Assembly: GCF_009827445.1 (NCBI RefSeq)
Contig: NZ_WTYI01000001.1
Span: forward strand, 2,598,511-2,662,510
From: Qipengyuania aquimaris
GTDB lineage: Bacteria; Pseudomonadota; Alphaproteobacteria; Sphingomonadales; Sphingomonadaceae
Length of the DNA stretch: 64,000 bases
Direction of reading: 5' to 3'
Shown here: one piece after another, positions 53,294-61,150 of the stretch
Numbering within the stretch: position 1 is the stretch's first letter
Layout of the letters: every line of letters starts with the position of its first letter
Notes under the pieces: generated by a model
Told to the model about the DNA's origin: nothing
Database searches by the model: none
The model's input: the letters and a program-made list of their open reading frames with translations, nothing else
Made by a program: the position numbers and the translations under genes

Positions 53294-53713
53294 TCAACAC
53301 ACCGGCAATTGCTTCCCGACCTTAAATTCGACCCCCCCATTGTGGCCGCCATCTGACATCCAAATAGAATATCGAACTCCCTCCGATAGCGGCTTTGGGG
53401 GCCGCTGCACCTCCCACCCCGCCATCTGCTGACCATAAGGAATAATCTTTCGAGGTATCCTCTTATCGAAGTTGCCATGCGAAAGGCTCGTGGCCCACAC
53501 TACTGCCTCTTCGTAGGGTCGGCTGTCGGCAATCCTGACATGAAGTTCGTGGGGGCGAGGTTGATAGTCGCGAAGCCAGCCATCGATTGGAGCTATCTTA
53601 AAGCCAATGTCTTCGTCGAGCTGGCAAGCCTCGACCTCAAACCTCTCAAGCGTGCAACTGGTCAGCGATGCAGCCAAGAGCAAAGAAAGAAGTATAGAAG
53701 ATAAGCGGACCAC
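53294..53713 (-). CDS. Cassette gene: small lipoprotein
   Basis: 139 residues, GTG start. Lipoprotein signal LSSILLSLLLAASLTSC with lipobox at Cys20, then a soluble domain rich in Trp/Tyr (SIWMSDGGHNGGVEF). No family recognised. Stop 6 bp from repeat copy 2. Confidence 0.75.
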   Translation of the reverse strand: MVRLSSILLSLLLAASLTSCTLERFEVEACQLDEDIGFKIAPIDGWLRDYQPRPHELHVRIADSRPYEEAVVWATSLSHGNFDKRIPRKIIPYGQQMAGWEVQRPPKPLSEGVRYSIWMSDGGHNGGVEFKVGKQLPVC

Positions 53714-53739
53714 TTCTCAAACTTACATTAAAGCCGAAC

Positions 53740-53825
53740 GGCAGCAATCGGGTCCTTTGCTGTCCGTCCACTCCTGGCACAACGTCAGCTCAGCAAATCG
53801 GTCTCGAACTGGGTGGAAAGCTGCC
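53740..53825 (+). repeat. Array repeat, copy 3
   Basis: 86 bp. Termini are GGCAGC and GCTGCC instead of GTCCGC and GCGGAC: both ends changed, yet still complementary. Confidence 0.9.
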
Positions 53826-53848
53826 ATTTTAAATGTAGATGTGGATGC

Positions 53849-54325
53849 ATGAACAAGTTCCAACGCTTTCTATTCTTTCTCCCTGCAATCGCCTTGGTCG
53901 CATGTGAAAACGCCCAGCCCGAAACGAAAGAAGAGGTCGTGTTGGATGCCATCGCTTGCTGCGTACCGCCCAGCGAAGACGAAGTGAAAGAAATAATCGT
54001 ATCTGCGGAGGCGGGCGACATCGATGCGATTAGAAGAGTGGCGTCCTTCTATACCCTCCGAGACGATCAGGACGCCGAGTCTGAAGCTTTGCGTTGGCTT
54101 GAGTTAGCTGCATCTAAGGGTGCATCTGCCGACGCGGACAAATTAGTGATGTTTCATTTGTCGCGTGGAGAATGTGAGGCTGCGCAAATATCGTATTCTC
54201 GGCTTACAGCTTCTGTAGACGATTACCCTATGCCAGGTGGGTCGAGAGATGAGTCGGTTGCCGACTGTTTCGAGCGGCCAATTGGCGAAGGAACGTGGAG
54301 CACAAGAAGGAAAGCGGCGTCATAG
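53849..54325 (+). CDS. Cassette gene: lipoprotein with Sel1/TPR-like helices
   Basis: 158 residues from MNKFQRFLFFLPAIALVACEN, an N-terminal lipoprotein signal. Then EDEVKEIIVSAEAGDIDAIR and ALRWLELAASKGASADA, which look like Sel1-type helical repeats. Related in plan to the lipoprotein at 55565. Stop 7 bp before repeat copy 4. Confidence 0.78.
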   Translation: MNKFQRFLFFLPAIALVACENAQPETKEEVVLDAIACCVPPSEDEVKEIIVSAEAGDIDAIRRVASFYTLRDDQDAESEALRWLELAASKGASADADKLVMFHLSRGECEAAQISYSRLTASVDDYPMPGGSRDESVADCFERPIGEGTWSTRRKAAS

Positions 54326-54332
54326 TGTGGTC

Positions 54333-54420
54333 GTCCGCAATCGGGTTGCTAAACTGACCGTCCGCTCCAGGGAAATCGCCAACTCGGTAAATCAGTCACA
54401 AGCTGGGGTGGAAAGCGGAC
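54333..54420 (+). repeat. Array repeat, copy 4
   Basis: 88 bp with both consensus termini, GTCCGC and GCGGAC; interior GGGTTGCTAAACTGACCG carries a small insertion. Confidence 0.9.
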
Positions 54421-54444
54421 GGATCCAATCTTAAGGTAATATTG

Positions 54445-54813
54445 ATGGCGATGGACATGAAACGCTACGGGGAGAGGCCGCGCTACCGGATTGGTTCGGC
54501 AGCGCTTGTGGCAGTTATCTGTATTACTTTAGCGTCGGCGAGTATCGGCACTCCCGCGTGGCTTATTTTTCTCGTCGCGGTTGCTGTCACAGGTGGCCTG
54601 ACCGCAATGACGTATCATCGCCTTCGCGATGCGAACCTTTCCACTGGGTGGTTGCTTTTGATGTTTCTCCAGTTTGGCATCGGGCCAACTTGGCACCTTT
54701 CGGATAATGTAACTTTCAATATCGGATCATCAATCACCAGCCTCGTGCCGGTCATATTAGGATGGCTAGTACCCCGAAAGGCCGATCAGACGATTGAGTA
54801 TGAGGCTGTTTAG
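54445..54813 (+). CDS. Cassette gene: DUF805-like membrane protein
   Basis: 122 residues, four transmembrane segments. MTYHRLRDANLSTGWLLLMF resembles the DUF805 motif RRLxDxGxSGWWLLL. Start ATG at 54445 with a TTG just before and another ATG at 54454. Function of DUF805 is unknown. Only 24 bp separate it from repeat copy 4, too little for a full promoter. Confidence 0.75.
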   Translation: MAMDMKRYGERPRYRIGSAALVAVICITLASASIGTPAWLIFLVAVAVTGGLTAMTYHRLRDANLSTGWLLLMFLQFGIGPTWHLSDNVTFNIGSSITSLVPVILGWLVPRKADQTIEYEAV

Positions 54814-54818
54814 GGGTG

Positions 54819-54888
54819 TGAGCTGCCCGTCCGCTACTGGCACATCGCTAGCTCGGCCAATCAGTCACGAAGTGGGTGGTTAGCGGAC
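54819..54888 (+). repeat. Array repeat, copy 5 (left end missing)
   Basis: The first 17 or so bases are replaced by the end of the preceding gene; AGCTGCCCGTCCGCTACTGG onward is conserved and ends TTAGCGGAC. Confidence 0.88.
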
Positions 54889-55200
54889 ATCGCATTTACC
54901 ACCTGACAAGAGACCACTCTTCTCAATTTGATCAGCGGTAACGATGCGATCAAAACACTTCCAGAATGAGTCCGAATAATGTGCTTTGATCTCGGAATGT
55001 GGTGGGAACCGTCCGGTTCTGTGCATTGCGAGCAACTCCAACTTCAAAGAACGGAATGCTCGTTCACCCTCTGTGTCTTTGAAGTCGGATAGACCAGCGT
55101 CAAAATCTGGATAAAGCTCATCGGCCATCTGGTTCCAATAGCCTTCCATAAAGGTTTCGAACGCAGATTGATTATCATTTGGACTATTTTGCAAAGCCAA
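54880..55200 (-). CDS. Cassette gene: unknown acidic protein
   Basis: 106 residues, soluble, helical (FETFMEGYWNQMADELYPDF, then RAFRSLKLELLAMHRTGRF). No family recognised. The stop lies inside repeat copy 5. Confidence 0.68.
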   Translation of the reverse strand: MALQNSPNDNQSAFETFMEGYWNQMADELYPDFDAGLSDFKDTEGERAFRSLKLELLAMHRTGRFPPHSEIKAHYSDSFWKCFDRIVTADQIEKSGLLSGGKCDVR

Positions 55201-55242
55201 TCACTCTCTCAGGTACTGGGCTGATTAGTGAGGCCCTGAAAA

Positions 55243-55328
55243 TTCCGCAATCGGGTCGTTAGCTGCCGGTCCACTTTTGGCCCAGCGCTAACTCGGTGAG
55301 AATGGCTTTTGATGGGTGGGAAGCGGAC
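55243..55328 (+). repeat. Array repeat, copy 6
   Basis: 86 bp. Middle variant TGAGAATGGCTTTTGATG shared only with copy 8; from CGGGTCG to GGGTGG the two are identical. Confidence 0.93.
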
Positions 55329-55354
55329 CTTGGCTCACTCTAGCTCAAGGCGGA

Positions 55355-55470
55355 CGAGACGACGGGATTCGAACCCGCGCCGGTCAACTTTGATAGCATC
55401 CCGGGAGTGCTCCTTTGAGGCGATTAGCCCTTCAGGCGGCACCCGCAATAAGCCGCTCTGCCACGTCTCT
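55355..55470 (-). tRNA. tRNA-Ser-like sequence, probably degenerate
   Basis: On the minus strand GAGACG...CGTCTC closes a stem, GTGGCAGAG and TTGC form a D-arm as in serine tRNAs, and GCGGGTTCGAATCCCGT is a textbook T-arm. The interior is about 25 bases too long for an anticodon arm: GGTG/CGCC pair around a 17-base loop, so no clear anticodon with U33 is readable. About 114 nt in total. A pseudogene or a tRNA mimic is more likely than a working tRNA. Confidence 0.45.
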
Positions 55471-55564
55471 AAGTTACCCCTAATGGAAAGATCAGACTCT
55501 GTCATTTCTGCGCAATTTTGGATGCTGAGCCGTCGTGGCCTTTACATCGCTTCGCGCAAAGCAC

Positions 55565-55933
55565 TTACCAAGTCCTCAGATCGCAGATTTCCGATGAGCC
55601 ACCTATCGCTGAGATTGCCTCGCGATTCAACTCAACTTCATAGACCCGATTTAGCTCGCAGATATCCTTCTTGGCACGTTCAGCATCATACTCCGCAAAT
55701 TTCACTGCGATCTTTAAAGCATCATCATACCGCTGCTTATTCAAATACCACAGGATCAGGGTCTCATAGCGCCTCGCGTCCCCCGAAGATGCTTGTTCGA
55801 GCATATCGCGCTCTTCAAGTTTAGAAATTTGCGGGCCGTCTAGTGCCTCTGCCTTGTCTTCCTCCTTAGGACTTTCGCAGCACGAAAGAACAACTGGAAA
55901 AGCAAAACAAAGAAAAATCCGCGATATATTCAT
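55565..55933 (-). CDS. Cassette gene: lipoprotein with helical repeats
   Basis: 122 residues. Lipoprotein signal IFLCFAFPVVLSCCES, then LEERDMLEQASSGDARRYET and YDDALKIAVKFAEYDAER, TPR/Sel1-like helices reminiscent of the lipoprotein at 53849. It shares its interval with the tRNA-like sequence. Confidence 0.75.
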   Translation of the reverse strand: MNISRIFLCFAFPVVLSCCESPKEEDKAEALDGPQISKLEERDMLEQASSGDARRYETLILWYLNKQRYDDALKIAVKFAEYDAERAKKDICELNRVYEVELNREAISAIGGSSEICDLRTW

Positions 55934-55959
55934 CCGATCATGTTAATCTGTCGCAGATT

Positions 55960-56045
55960 AAGTGCAATCGGGTCGTTAGCGGCTGGTCCGCTTTTGGCAC
56001 ATCGCTAGCTCAGCAAATCGGGCACGAAGTAGGTGGAAAGCGGAA
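55960..56045 (+). repeat. Array repeat, copy 7
   Basis: 86 bp; left terminus AAGTGC and right terminus GCGGAA are altered, interior GTTAGCGGCTGGTCCGCTTT typical. Confidence 0.9.
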
Positions 56046-56046
56046 G

Positions 56047-56265
56047 CTAGAGGCGGTTCGGGTTTTTAGGATTGGAAGCACGGCGCTGCCAGACGCCGCG
56101 AACGGTCTGAACGACATTCACGACGAGCAGCGCTGTAAAGACAGGCCAAAGCCAAGTGTCGGAGATTCCCTCCAGCCAATCGAAGTGGAGGCAAGCCCAG
56201 AAAGCACCGAAGAACGCTAGCGTGCTCAACCAAAGATAAATCGAATCGCGTACACCTTCGCTCAT
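56047..56265 (-). CDS. Cassette gene: two-helix membrane protein
   Basis: 72 residues with two transmembrane segments (LWLSTLAFFGAFWACLHF and LWPVFTALLVVNVVQTV) and a basic tail. No family recognised. Stop 1 bp after repeat copy 7. Confidence 0.68.
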   Translation of the reverse strand: MSEGVRDSIYLWLSTLAFFGAFWACLHFDWLEGISDTWLWPVFTALLVVNVVQTVRGVWQRRASNPKNPNRL

Positions 56266-56312
56266 TTAACTCGTCCTACTAAGCTTCAAGGATAGTGGCA
56301 CGCATACCCAAC

Positions 56313-56398
56313 GTCCGAAACCGGGTCGTTAGCTGCCGGTCCACTTTTGGCCCAGCGCTAACTCGGTGAGAATGGCTTTTGATGGGTGGAAAGCGGTC
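56313..56398 (+). repeat. Array repeat, copy 8
   Basis: 86 bp. Same middle variant as copy 6; right terminus GCGGTC. Confidence 0.93.
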
Positions 56399-56834
56399 AA
56401 CCCTGTTCGTTTTGAATAGCTGCGGACTCAACTTCTCCGGCGATCATCACATGCAATGTCCGATCAAGAGTCAGAACCACCAAGTGCTTCCAATCATGTT
56501 CGTCTATAGCACCATTGCGCGAAATCTTTTCGGCGACCCAAGATGAGTTTCGCACCTCCAGGAATGGCCATGTGTAGGTGGGCAATTTTGGATTGGCGAG
56601 ACGCGGGAGTGGCGAGTCGATCGTGAGAAGCCAATCGGAAAACTCTTCACAAACTTCATGAGCTTCAACCGCTCCAAACTCAATTAAGACGCTGGTTCGC
56701 TCCGCACCATATGCAAACATCGCTTCTACTTTGAGGCGGTCGCCATCGAATGAACCGCTCACGAAACTCAGCGGCAGCTGCGGTAGATCGGGAAGTGGCT
56801 CCCATTTCAGAACTTGATTTTGCGGCCCGGACAT
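56397..56834 (-). CDS. Cassette gene: unknown soluble protein
   Basis: 145 residues from the ATG; a GTG nine codons upstream abuts the next repeat and is the alternative start. Beta-rich N-terminal half, FSDWLLTIDSPLPRLANP in the middle. No family recognised. Stop overlaps repeat copy 8 by 2 bp. Confidence 0.68.
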   Translation of the reverse strand: MSGPQNQVLKWEPLPDLPQLPLSFVSGSFDGDRLKVEAMFAYGAERTSVLIEFGAVEAHEVCEEFSDWLLTIDSPLPRLANPKLPTYTWPFLEVRNSSWVAEKISRNGAIDEHDWKHLVVLTLDRTLHVMIAGEVESAAIQNEQG

Positions 56835-56861
56835 TCGCAGAATGTGCCAAGGACTCGGCAC

Positions 56862-56947
56862 GTCCGCAATCGGGTCGTTAGCCGCCTGTCCGCTCCTGGC
56901 ACATAGCTAGCTCGATTAAAGCGTCGCCAGATGGGTGGGAAGCGGTC
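56862..56947 (+). repeat. Array repeat, copy 9
   Basis: 86 bp, left terminus GTCCGC, right terminus GCGGTC; middle CTCGATTAAAGCGTCGCCAG. Confidence 0.93.
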
Positions 56948-57045
56948 ATTGAACTGGCGTGTTATCGCAGAGGCGCGAAGCGAAGCAATAAACAGCTGTT
57001 TGGCAAACAGAAACCTTTGTCCGTTACACAACTGGTTTCTTGAAG

Positions 57046-57798
57046 ATGGGTTTAGCACAGGAGCGACGCTTGGCAGGGCGGGCGAGTACGATCGGATTGT
57101 TGCTGTGCATCGCTGCGCTCACTGGATGCGGCGACCGCTTTCCCGATTACAATTACAAGATGACGGTCTACGCGGGCGAGCAACAGTTTTCGAGTGTCCG
57201 CCACGTCAAGGTGACCGAGGGCGTGTCCATCGTCAGCCGTAAGGTCGAAGGCGAGGCGGTAGTCATAGATCGCAATGGCCGCACATATTACGCCTTGTTG
57301 TCGCGAGCAGACAATGCCGATTACGACGCCTTCGTGGCAGGCATGGCGCTCCGAGACCACGTCCCGCGCGACGATGTGCAACGCAGCGAAGTCCAGCAAG
57401 CGATCGACGAATGGTATGAAGAGCATTCGACGCAGGACAGTTTCGGCGATGCTGCCGAATTTCTGCAGGCGATGGTAAAGGTAGAAGGCGCACACGACCT
57501 TCCGCGCACACTACCGCCGCGTCGCAATCGCGAGCCGATGCAGGCCTGGCCGATGTTTGTCACGTTCAGTAACCCTTCCGACCCGCGCACTGTGCGTGAA
57601 GTGTCGCCCGAAGTCATCGGCATCGATCGCATCACCATCGAAATCACCGATGAGGACGTGACGACCGGGATCGAGGAAAGGTTGCCCTACGGCGGCAAGT
57701 ACTCGGCTGCTTGGCGCGAATGGCGCTCGGCGATGCCACTCGAGAATTTTCGCAGTCGGCTAGCGAGAAACGACTTCGTCAAGCGACCGCGAGACTAA
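57046..57798 (+). CDS. Cassette gene: lipoprotein, function unknown
   Basis: 250 residues, the largest single gene of the array. Lipoprotein signal TIGLLLCIAALTGCGD. Contains DAFVAGMALRDHVPRDDVQR and a C-terminal WREWRSAMPLENFRSRL. GC looks higher than in its neighbours, suggesting a different origin. Start ATG 57046, with a TTG two codons earlier. Confidence 0.78.
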   Translation: MGLAQERRLAGRASTIGLLLCIAALTGCGDRFPDYNYKMTVYAGEQQFSSVRHVKVTEGVSIVSRKVEGEAVVIDRNGRTYYALLSRADNADYDAFVAGMALRDHVPRDDVQRSEVQQAIDEWYEEHSTQDSFGDAAEFLQAMVKVEGAHDLPRTLPPRRNREPMQAWPMFVTFSNPSDPRTVREVSPEVIGIDRITIEITDEDVTTGIEERLPYGGKYSAAWREWRSAMPLENFRSRLARNDFVKRPRD

Positions 57799-57879
57799 CA
57801 TCGGACCCCATCCCGAAAGGATCCATAGATCTTAGATCCTTGCTAGAAAAAGTCTTGCGAGATCCCGTCACAAAGAAAG

Positions 57880-57965
57880 GTCCGCAATCGGGTCGTTAGC
57901 TGCCCGTCCGCTTCTGGCGCATAGCTAGCTCGGTGAAAGTGTCGTCAGATGGGTGGAAAGCGGAC
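57880..57965 (+). repeat. Array repeat, copy 10
   Basis: 86 bp with both consensus termini; a good reference copy. Confidence 0.95.
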
Positions 57966-57966
57966 G

Positions 57967-58386
57967 TTAGGTGTCAAACTGAAGAGCCGACGTGTCGCCG
58001 TCCCAAAAACGATAAAGTTTATCCCACCAGCGCCGCGTCTCCGGCCCAAAATACGGCTCGAAATCGGATCCCAACACACCTTCTGAGGATTTCCCCGACA
58101 CTAGAATATTCTGGATGCCTTCTAGTAGGCCGATTGTAGCTGCTTCGCTGACGTATCGGTCCCCTTCGATGTGCCAGCGTTCTACGACATCAAACACCTT
58201 TTGAAGGGCGGCAGTGTTTCCTGCTCGTTGCATCTCGATAATGTGATGAGCCAATTCCCCTAGTGCGACATACAACGGCAAATCGTCAGGTTCATCTGAC
58301 CACTCTGAAAGAAACTCACGCCACCTTGGCAAAAAGGTTGGATCGGCTTCCAAGAGCGGCGTAAACATGTCGTCACGAGCGAGCAT
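57967..58386 (-). CDS. Cassette gene: unknown helical protein
   Basis: 139 residues starting MLARDDMFTPLLEADPTFL. Acidic, helical, with LYVALGELAHHIIEMQRAGN and a C-terminal GPETRRWWDKLYRFW. It recalls small SMI1/KNR4-neighbour or DUF7674-type proteins but I cannot place it. Stop 1 bp after repeat copy 10. Confidence 0.7.
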   Translation of the reverse strand: MLARDDMFTPLLEADPTFLPRWREFLSEWSDEPDDLPLYVALGELAHHIIEMQRAGNTAALQKVFDVVERWHIEGDRYVSEAATIGLLEGIQNILVSGKSSEGVLGSDFEPYFGPETRRWWDKLYRFWDGDTSALQFDT

Positions 58387-58413
58387 CAAGCGAAATTAGT
58401 TCTTCCAGCCAAT

Positions 58414-58500
58414 GTCCGCAATCGGGTCGTTAGCCGCCTGTCCGCTCCTGGCACACCGCTAGCTCGGCCAATCAGTCACGAAGTGGGGTGGGAAGCTGAC
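58414..58500 (+). repeat. Array repeat, copy 11
   Basis: 87 bp, right terminus GCTGAC; middle CCAATCAGTCACGAAG belongs to the second middle variant. Confidence 0.93.
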
Positions 58501-58530
58501 ATTCACAAAAGCGTCGCTATTGTTTCTCGA

Positions 58531-58806
58531 ATGTCTGTTTGGCTCCTGCTTCCAATTCTTGCCTTCTTCGGCGCGCCTTTTGCCATATCTGGTTTTCGAC
58601 GCTCGTGGCGTAGTGTCGGGCTCATCCTAATCGTTCTGGCGCTCTATACAGCCTACGTTTGGTTGCGTCCGGCACCGACCCTAGTCGCGGAAACCGACAG
58701 GATAGGCGGAGCCGCTTGGACGATGATTGTCACGTCCTTCTTCCTGATCACCTCGATGAGTTTCTTTGGCGGCGTTGCACTATCTTTCGTGCATCATCGA
58801 AAATGA
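58531..58806 (+). CDS. Cassette gene: three-helix membrane protein
   Basis: 91 residues from MSVWLLLPILAFFG; a longer frame starts within the repeat itself and is rejected. Three hydrophobic helices. No family recognised. Stop 6 bp before repeat copy 12. Confidence 0.68.
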   Translation: MSVWLLLPILAFFGAPFAISGFRRSWRSVGLILIVLALYTAYVWLRPAPTLVAETDRIGGAAWTMIVTSFFLITSMSFFGGVALSFVHHRK

Positions 58807-58812
58807 AACTCT

Positions 58813-58898
58813 GTCCGCAATCGGGGCGTTATCCGCCGGTCCGCTTTTGGCACTGCGCTAACTCGGTGAAAGCGTCACGAAGTGGGTGGAAAGCGGTC
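58813..58898 (+). repeat. Array repeat, copy 12
   Basis: 86 bp, GTCCGC to GCGGTC; left block reads CGGGGCGTTATCCGCC. Confidence 0.93.
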
Positions 58899-58980
58899 AT
58901 AGCTCTCCAAGCCAGCTCACTTAGCTGAAATTACCCACCCATTCACCTTCGCGACAACGTGGCACTGCTATCAAGGGAGC

Positions 58981-59607
58981 ATGAAATTTCTCATTCTTTC
59001 CGTAGCACCACTGATGCTTCTATCTGACTCCGCTGTGGCCTCGGACCGTGGTGCCGATTGGCAAATCGGCCCGGAAATTCGAGGAAAAAATTACTCGGTT
59101 GGAGTGCCTGAGCTGATGGCCGCCACACCTGACGGACCAGCTTTTATCTTTCCCGCCAATCAGGGTGGGCAAGTGAAATATGTCACGAGAGAAACAGGCT
59201 CCCTTGCCGATGCACGACGCTTGACCATTCGATACCGTATCGATGCAGCTCCGGGCACACGTTTTGTCGCCAACGAGCGTCCAGATAGAACCGCGATGCT
59301 TAGCCTCTATTTTCAAAGGCTTGGCGACAATTGGACCGCCAAGGATCGATACGCCACATACAGATGGTATTCCGTGAGCGATAAGACCCTGCCGCTAACG
59401 CCAGGAGAACATACAATCACGGTCAATTTTCGGGATGAATGGGGCGGCGTTATGGGCGCACAATCCCGAGGCAATCGGGCATTCGAAGATGCGCTCCGGA
59501 ATGCTGAACGTGTGGGGTTCGTCTTTGGGTGGTCAGGTGGTCGTGGCCATGGCGTTCGCGCTACCGGACCCGCTCGGTTCACCTTGCTCGAATTTGATAT
59601 CCGATAG
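58981..59607 (+). CDS. Cassette gene: exported protein, function unknown
   Basis: 208 residues with a signal peptide (ILSVAPLMLLSDSAVAS). Beta-rich, possibly a jelly-roll or carbohydrate-binding-like fold (RLTIRYRIDAAPGTRFVANE; GVRATGPARFTLLEFDI). AAGGGAG precedes the ATG. First of three genes in the longest interval. Confidence 0.75.
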   Translation: MKFLILSVAPLMLLSDSAVASDRGADWQIGPEIRGKNYSVGVPELMAATPDGPAFIFPANQGGQVKYVTRETGSLADARRLTIRYRIDAAPGTRFVANERPDRTAMLSLYFQRLGDNWTAKDRYATYRWYSVSDKTLPLTPGEHTITVNFRDEWGGVMGAQSRGNRAFEDALRNAERVGFVFGWSGGRGHGVRATGPARFTLLEFDIR

Positions 59608-59668
59608 GTAAGATGCAGGCCGACTTGCGCTAGTTGTCAAAAAATTTGTTATCATTAGGGCAGCTTCG

Positions 59669-59983
59669 ATGCGCAATTGGCTTACTCAATATTCCGAGAC
59701 AAAATCAGCTGTCGGCGACTATCTAGGTGCCTCGGAAGCACTATTGCACCTTCACGCTGGGCTGCTGATTTTTTTCCTCAGTTCGCTTCTTTTTCGTCGC
59801 CGAATGCGCTCGGTGGTGCCAATCGGACTTGTCTACGCCTTTGCGATTGGCAACGAGCTTATCGATGTGCTGACGCCAAACTACGTCGCCAACGCTGTGG
59901 GAGCTTCGGTAGACATTCTCAATACAGTTGTGTGGCCTACTCTTCTCTTCTTGCTAGCTCGTCGCCGTCTTTTGAGGGCTTAG
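59669..59983 (+). CDS. Cassette gene: three-helix membrane protein (VanZ-like)
   Basis: 104 residues with three transmembrane segments; the order of helices and IGNELIDVLTP followed by DILNTVVWPTLLFLL resembles a short VanZ-like protein, without a firm match. No repeat separates it from the exported protein 61 bp upstream. Confidence 0.62.
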   Translation: MRNWLTQYSETKSAVGDYLGASEALLHLHAGLLIFFLSSLLFRRRMRSVVPIGLVYAFAIGNELIDVLTPNYVANAVGASVDILNTVVWPTLLFLLARRRLLRA

Positions 59984-60066
59984 GAGCAGCAAAAATAGTA
60001 GTGCATACATATGGTGCACGTTCCATTCCATCGGCAGCAAAACGGCCGGAGCGAGAGATTTCTCAG

Positions 60067-60501
60067 TCAATCATTCTGACGACGAATGCGGGACCCTATT
60101 TCGAGACTGTCTGACTGGTTGTCGCAACGGGTGCCGACGCCATCGATTGATCTACGCAGTAGCCGCCTTTTCAAGTCGTCATCGGACTGTGATATCGCCT
60201 CGCAATCATCCTGTGCTTCAACGATATCTGCGATCTCCTCAATGAGATCCTCAGCAGCATCGAGGCGTTTGGCTTGAGCACTTTGCTGATTGAGTTCTTC
60301 CTGAACGCTCTCGACCAAGCGTTTTGCAGACCGCAGTTCTTCGGCGATGCGCCGATCAATCGGGTCATCCGATTTCTCGATCTCAGGCTTTTTATACAAA
60401 GAATCTCGAATGGCTTCGAACTGTGCTCGTGGAAGTTCACGCAGCTCATCGGCGCTGAGTTCGCGCCCTCCAAAGATCGCTTTACCATGCTGAAAACCCA
60501 T
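60067..60501 (-). CDS. Cassette gene: coiled-coil protein
   Basis: 144 residues, highly charged, predicted long helices (RIAEELRSAKRLVESVQEEL, then DAAEDLIEEIADIVEAQDD). No transmembrane segment. No family recognised. Convergent with the membrane protein gene. Confidence 0.68.
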   Translation of the reverse strand: MGFQHGKAIFGGRELSADELRELPRAQFEAIRDSLYKKPEIEKSDDPIDRRIAEELRSAKRLVESVQEELNQQSAQAKRLDAAEDLIEEIADIVEAQDDCEAISQSDDDLKRRLLRRSIDGVGTRCDNQSDSLEIGSRIRRQND

Positions 60502-60576
60502 GGCCTCTCGCTAAATGAGAGTAGTTAAACCTTAGTGAATTGCACAATTTCCAAACCTTGATCCTGCCAAACTTTT

Positions 60577-60661
60577 GGCCGTATCGGGTCGTTAGCTGCC
60601 CGTCTGCTCCTGGCGCACCGCCAACTCGGTGAAACCGTCACGAGATGGGTGGGAAGCGGAC
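60577..60661 (+). repeat. Array repeat, copy 13
   Basis: Left end altered (GGCCGTATCGGGTCGTTAGC), right end GGGAAGCGGAC intact. Confidence 0.9.
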
Positions 60662-60697
60662 GTTGTAGTACCGTGCGCAATCGCGTAACTTGGAAAC

Positions 60698-61003
60698 ATG
60701 CATACTCTCAAACTCGATGGGAGCTGCTGGTCGTCGAAAGAAGATTTCTACGACGCACTTGCAGCCACACTAGGCAGTTTTTCTGGGCATGGCCGCAATG
60801 CCGATGCGTTCCTTGAGACGATGGTATATTACCTCCACCTCAACACCATCCAGCCACCTTATGTGGTCGTAGTCGAGGATGCTCCCAAAGCACTGCTACC
60901 GTTCTTGCACGACTTCGCTTCATGGGTGGCGGAAGCACGCCAAGATCGGATCGACGATCCTGACTGGGGTGAGGACATTGAGGTGGCGGTCAGAGTCGAA
61001 TAA
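60698..61003 (+). CDS. Cassette gene: barstar-family protein
   Basis: 101 residues. LDGSCWSSKEDFYDALAATL followed by GHGRNADAFLETM matches barstar, the inhibitor of barnase-type ribonucleases. No ribonuclease gene is next to it, so it is an orphan immunity-type protein, perhaps against an imported toxin. Stop 9 bp before repeat copy 14. Confidence 0.85.
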   Translation: MHTLKLDGSCWSSKEDFYDALAATLGSFSGHGRNADAFLETMVYYLHLNTIQPPYVVVVEDAPKALLPFLHDFASWVAEARQDRIDDPDWGEDIEVAVRVE

Positions 61004-61012
61004 TTACTCAAT

Positions 61013-61098
61013 GACCGCAATCGGGTCGTTAGCCGACCGTCCGTTCCTGGCACATCGCTAGCTCGGTGAAACTGTCGTCAGATGGGTGGATTGCGGAC
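61013..61098 (+). repeat. Array repeat, copy 14
   Basis: 86 bp; termini GACCGC and GCGGAC. Confidence 0.93.
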
Positions 61099-61150
61099 AT
61101 CTCTTGGTCAGCAAATTGCGTCGCTTTCAAGGATCGGTTAGCAACACGCG

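Noticed and set aside
55355..55470. Selenocysteine tRNA
   Set aside because: Length and a TCAAA stretch suggested it, but the stem lengths and the anticodon loop do not fit.
55309..55824. Open frames beginning MGGKR inside the repeat (also at 56931 and 62436)
   Set aside because: The N-terminus is simply the translated end of the repeat (ATGGGTGGAAAGCGG); downstream starts or other frames fit better.
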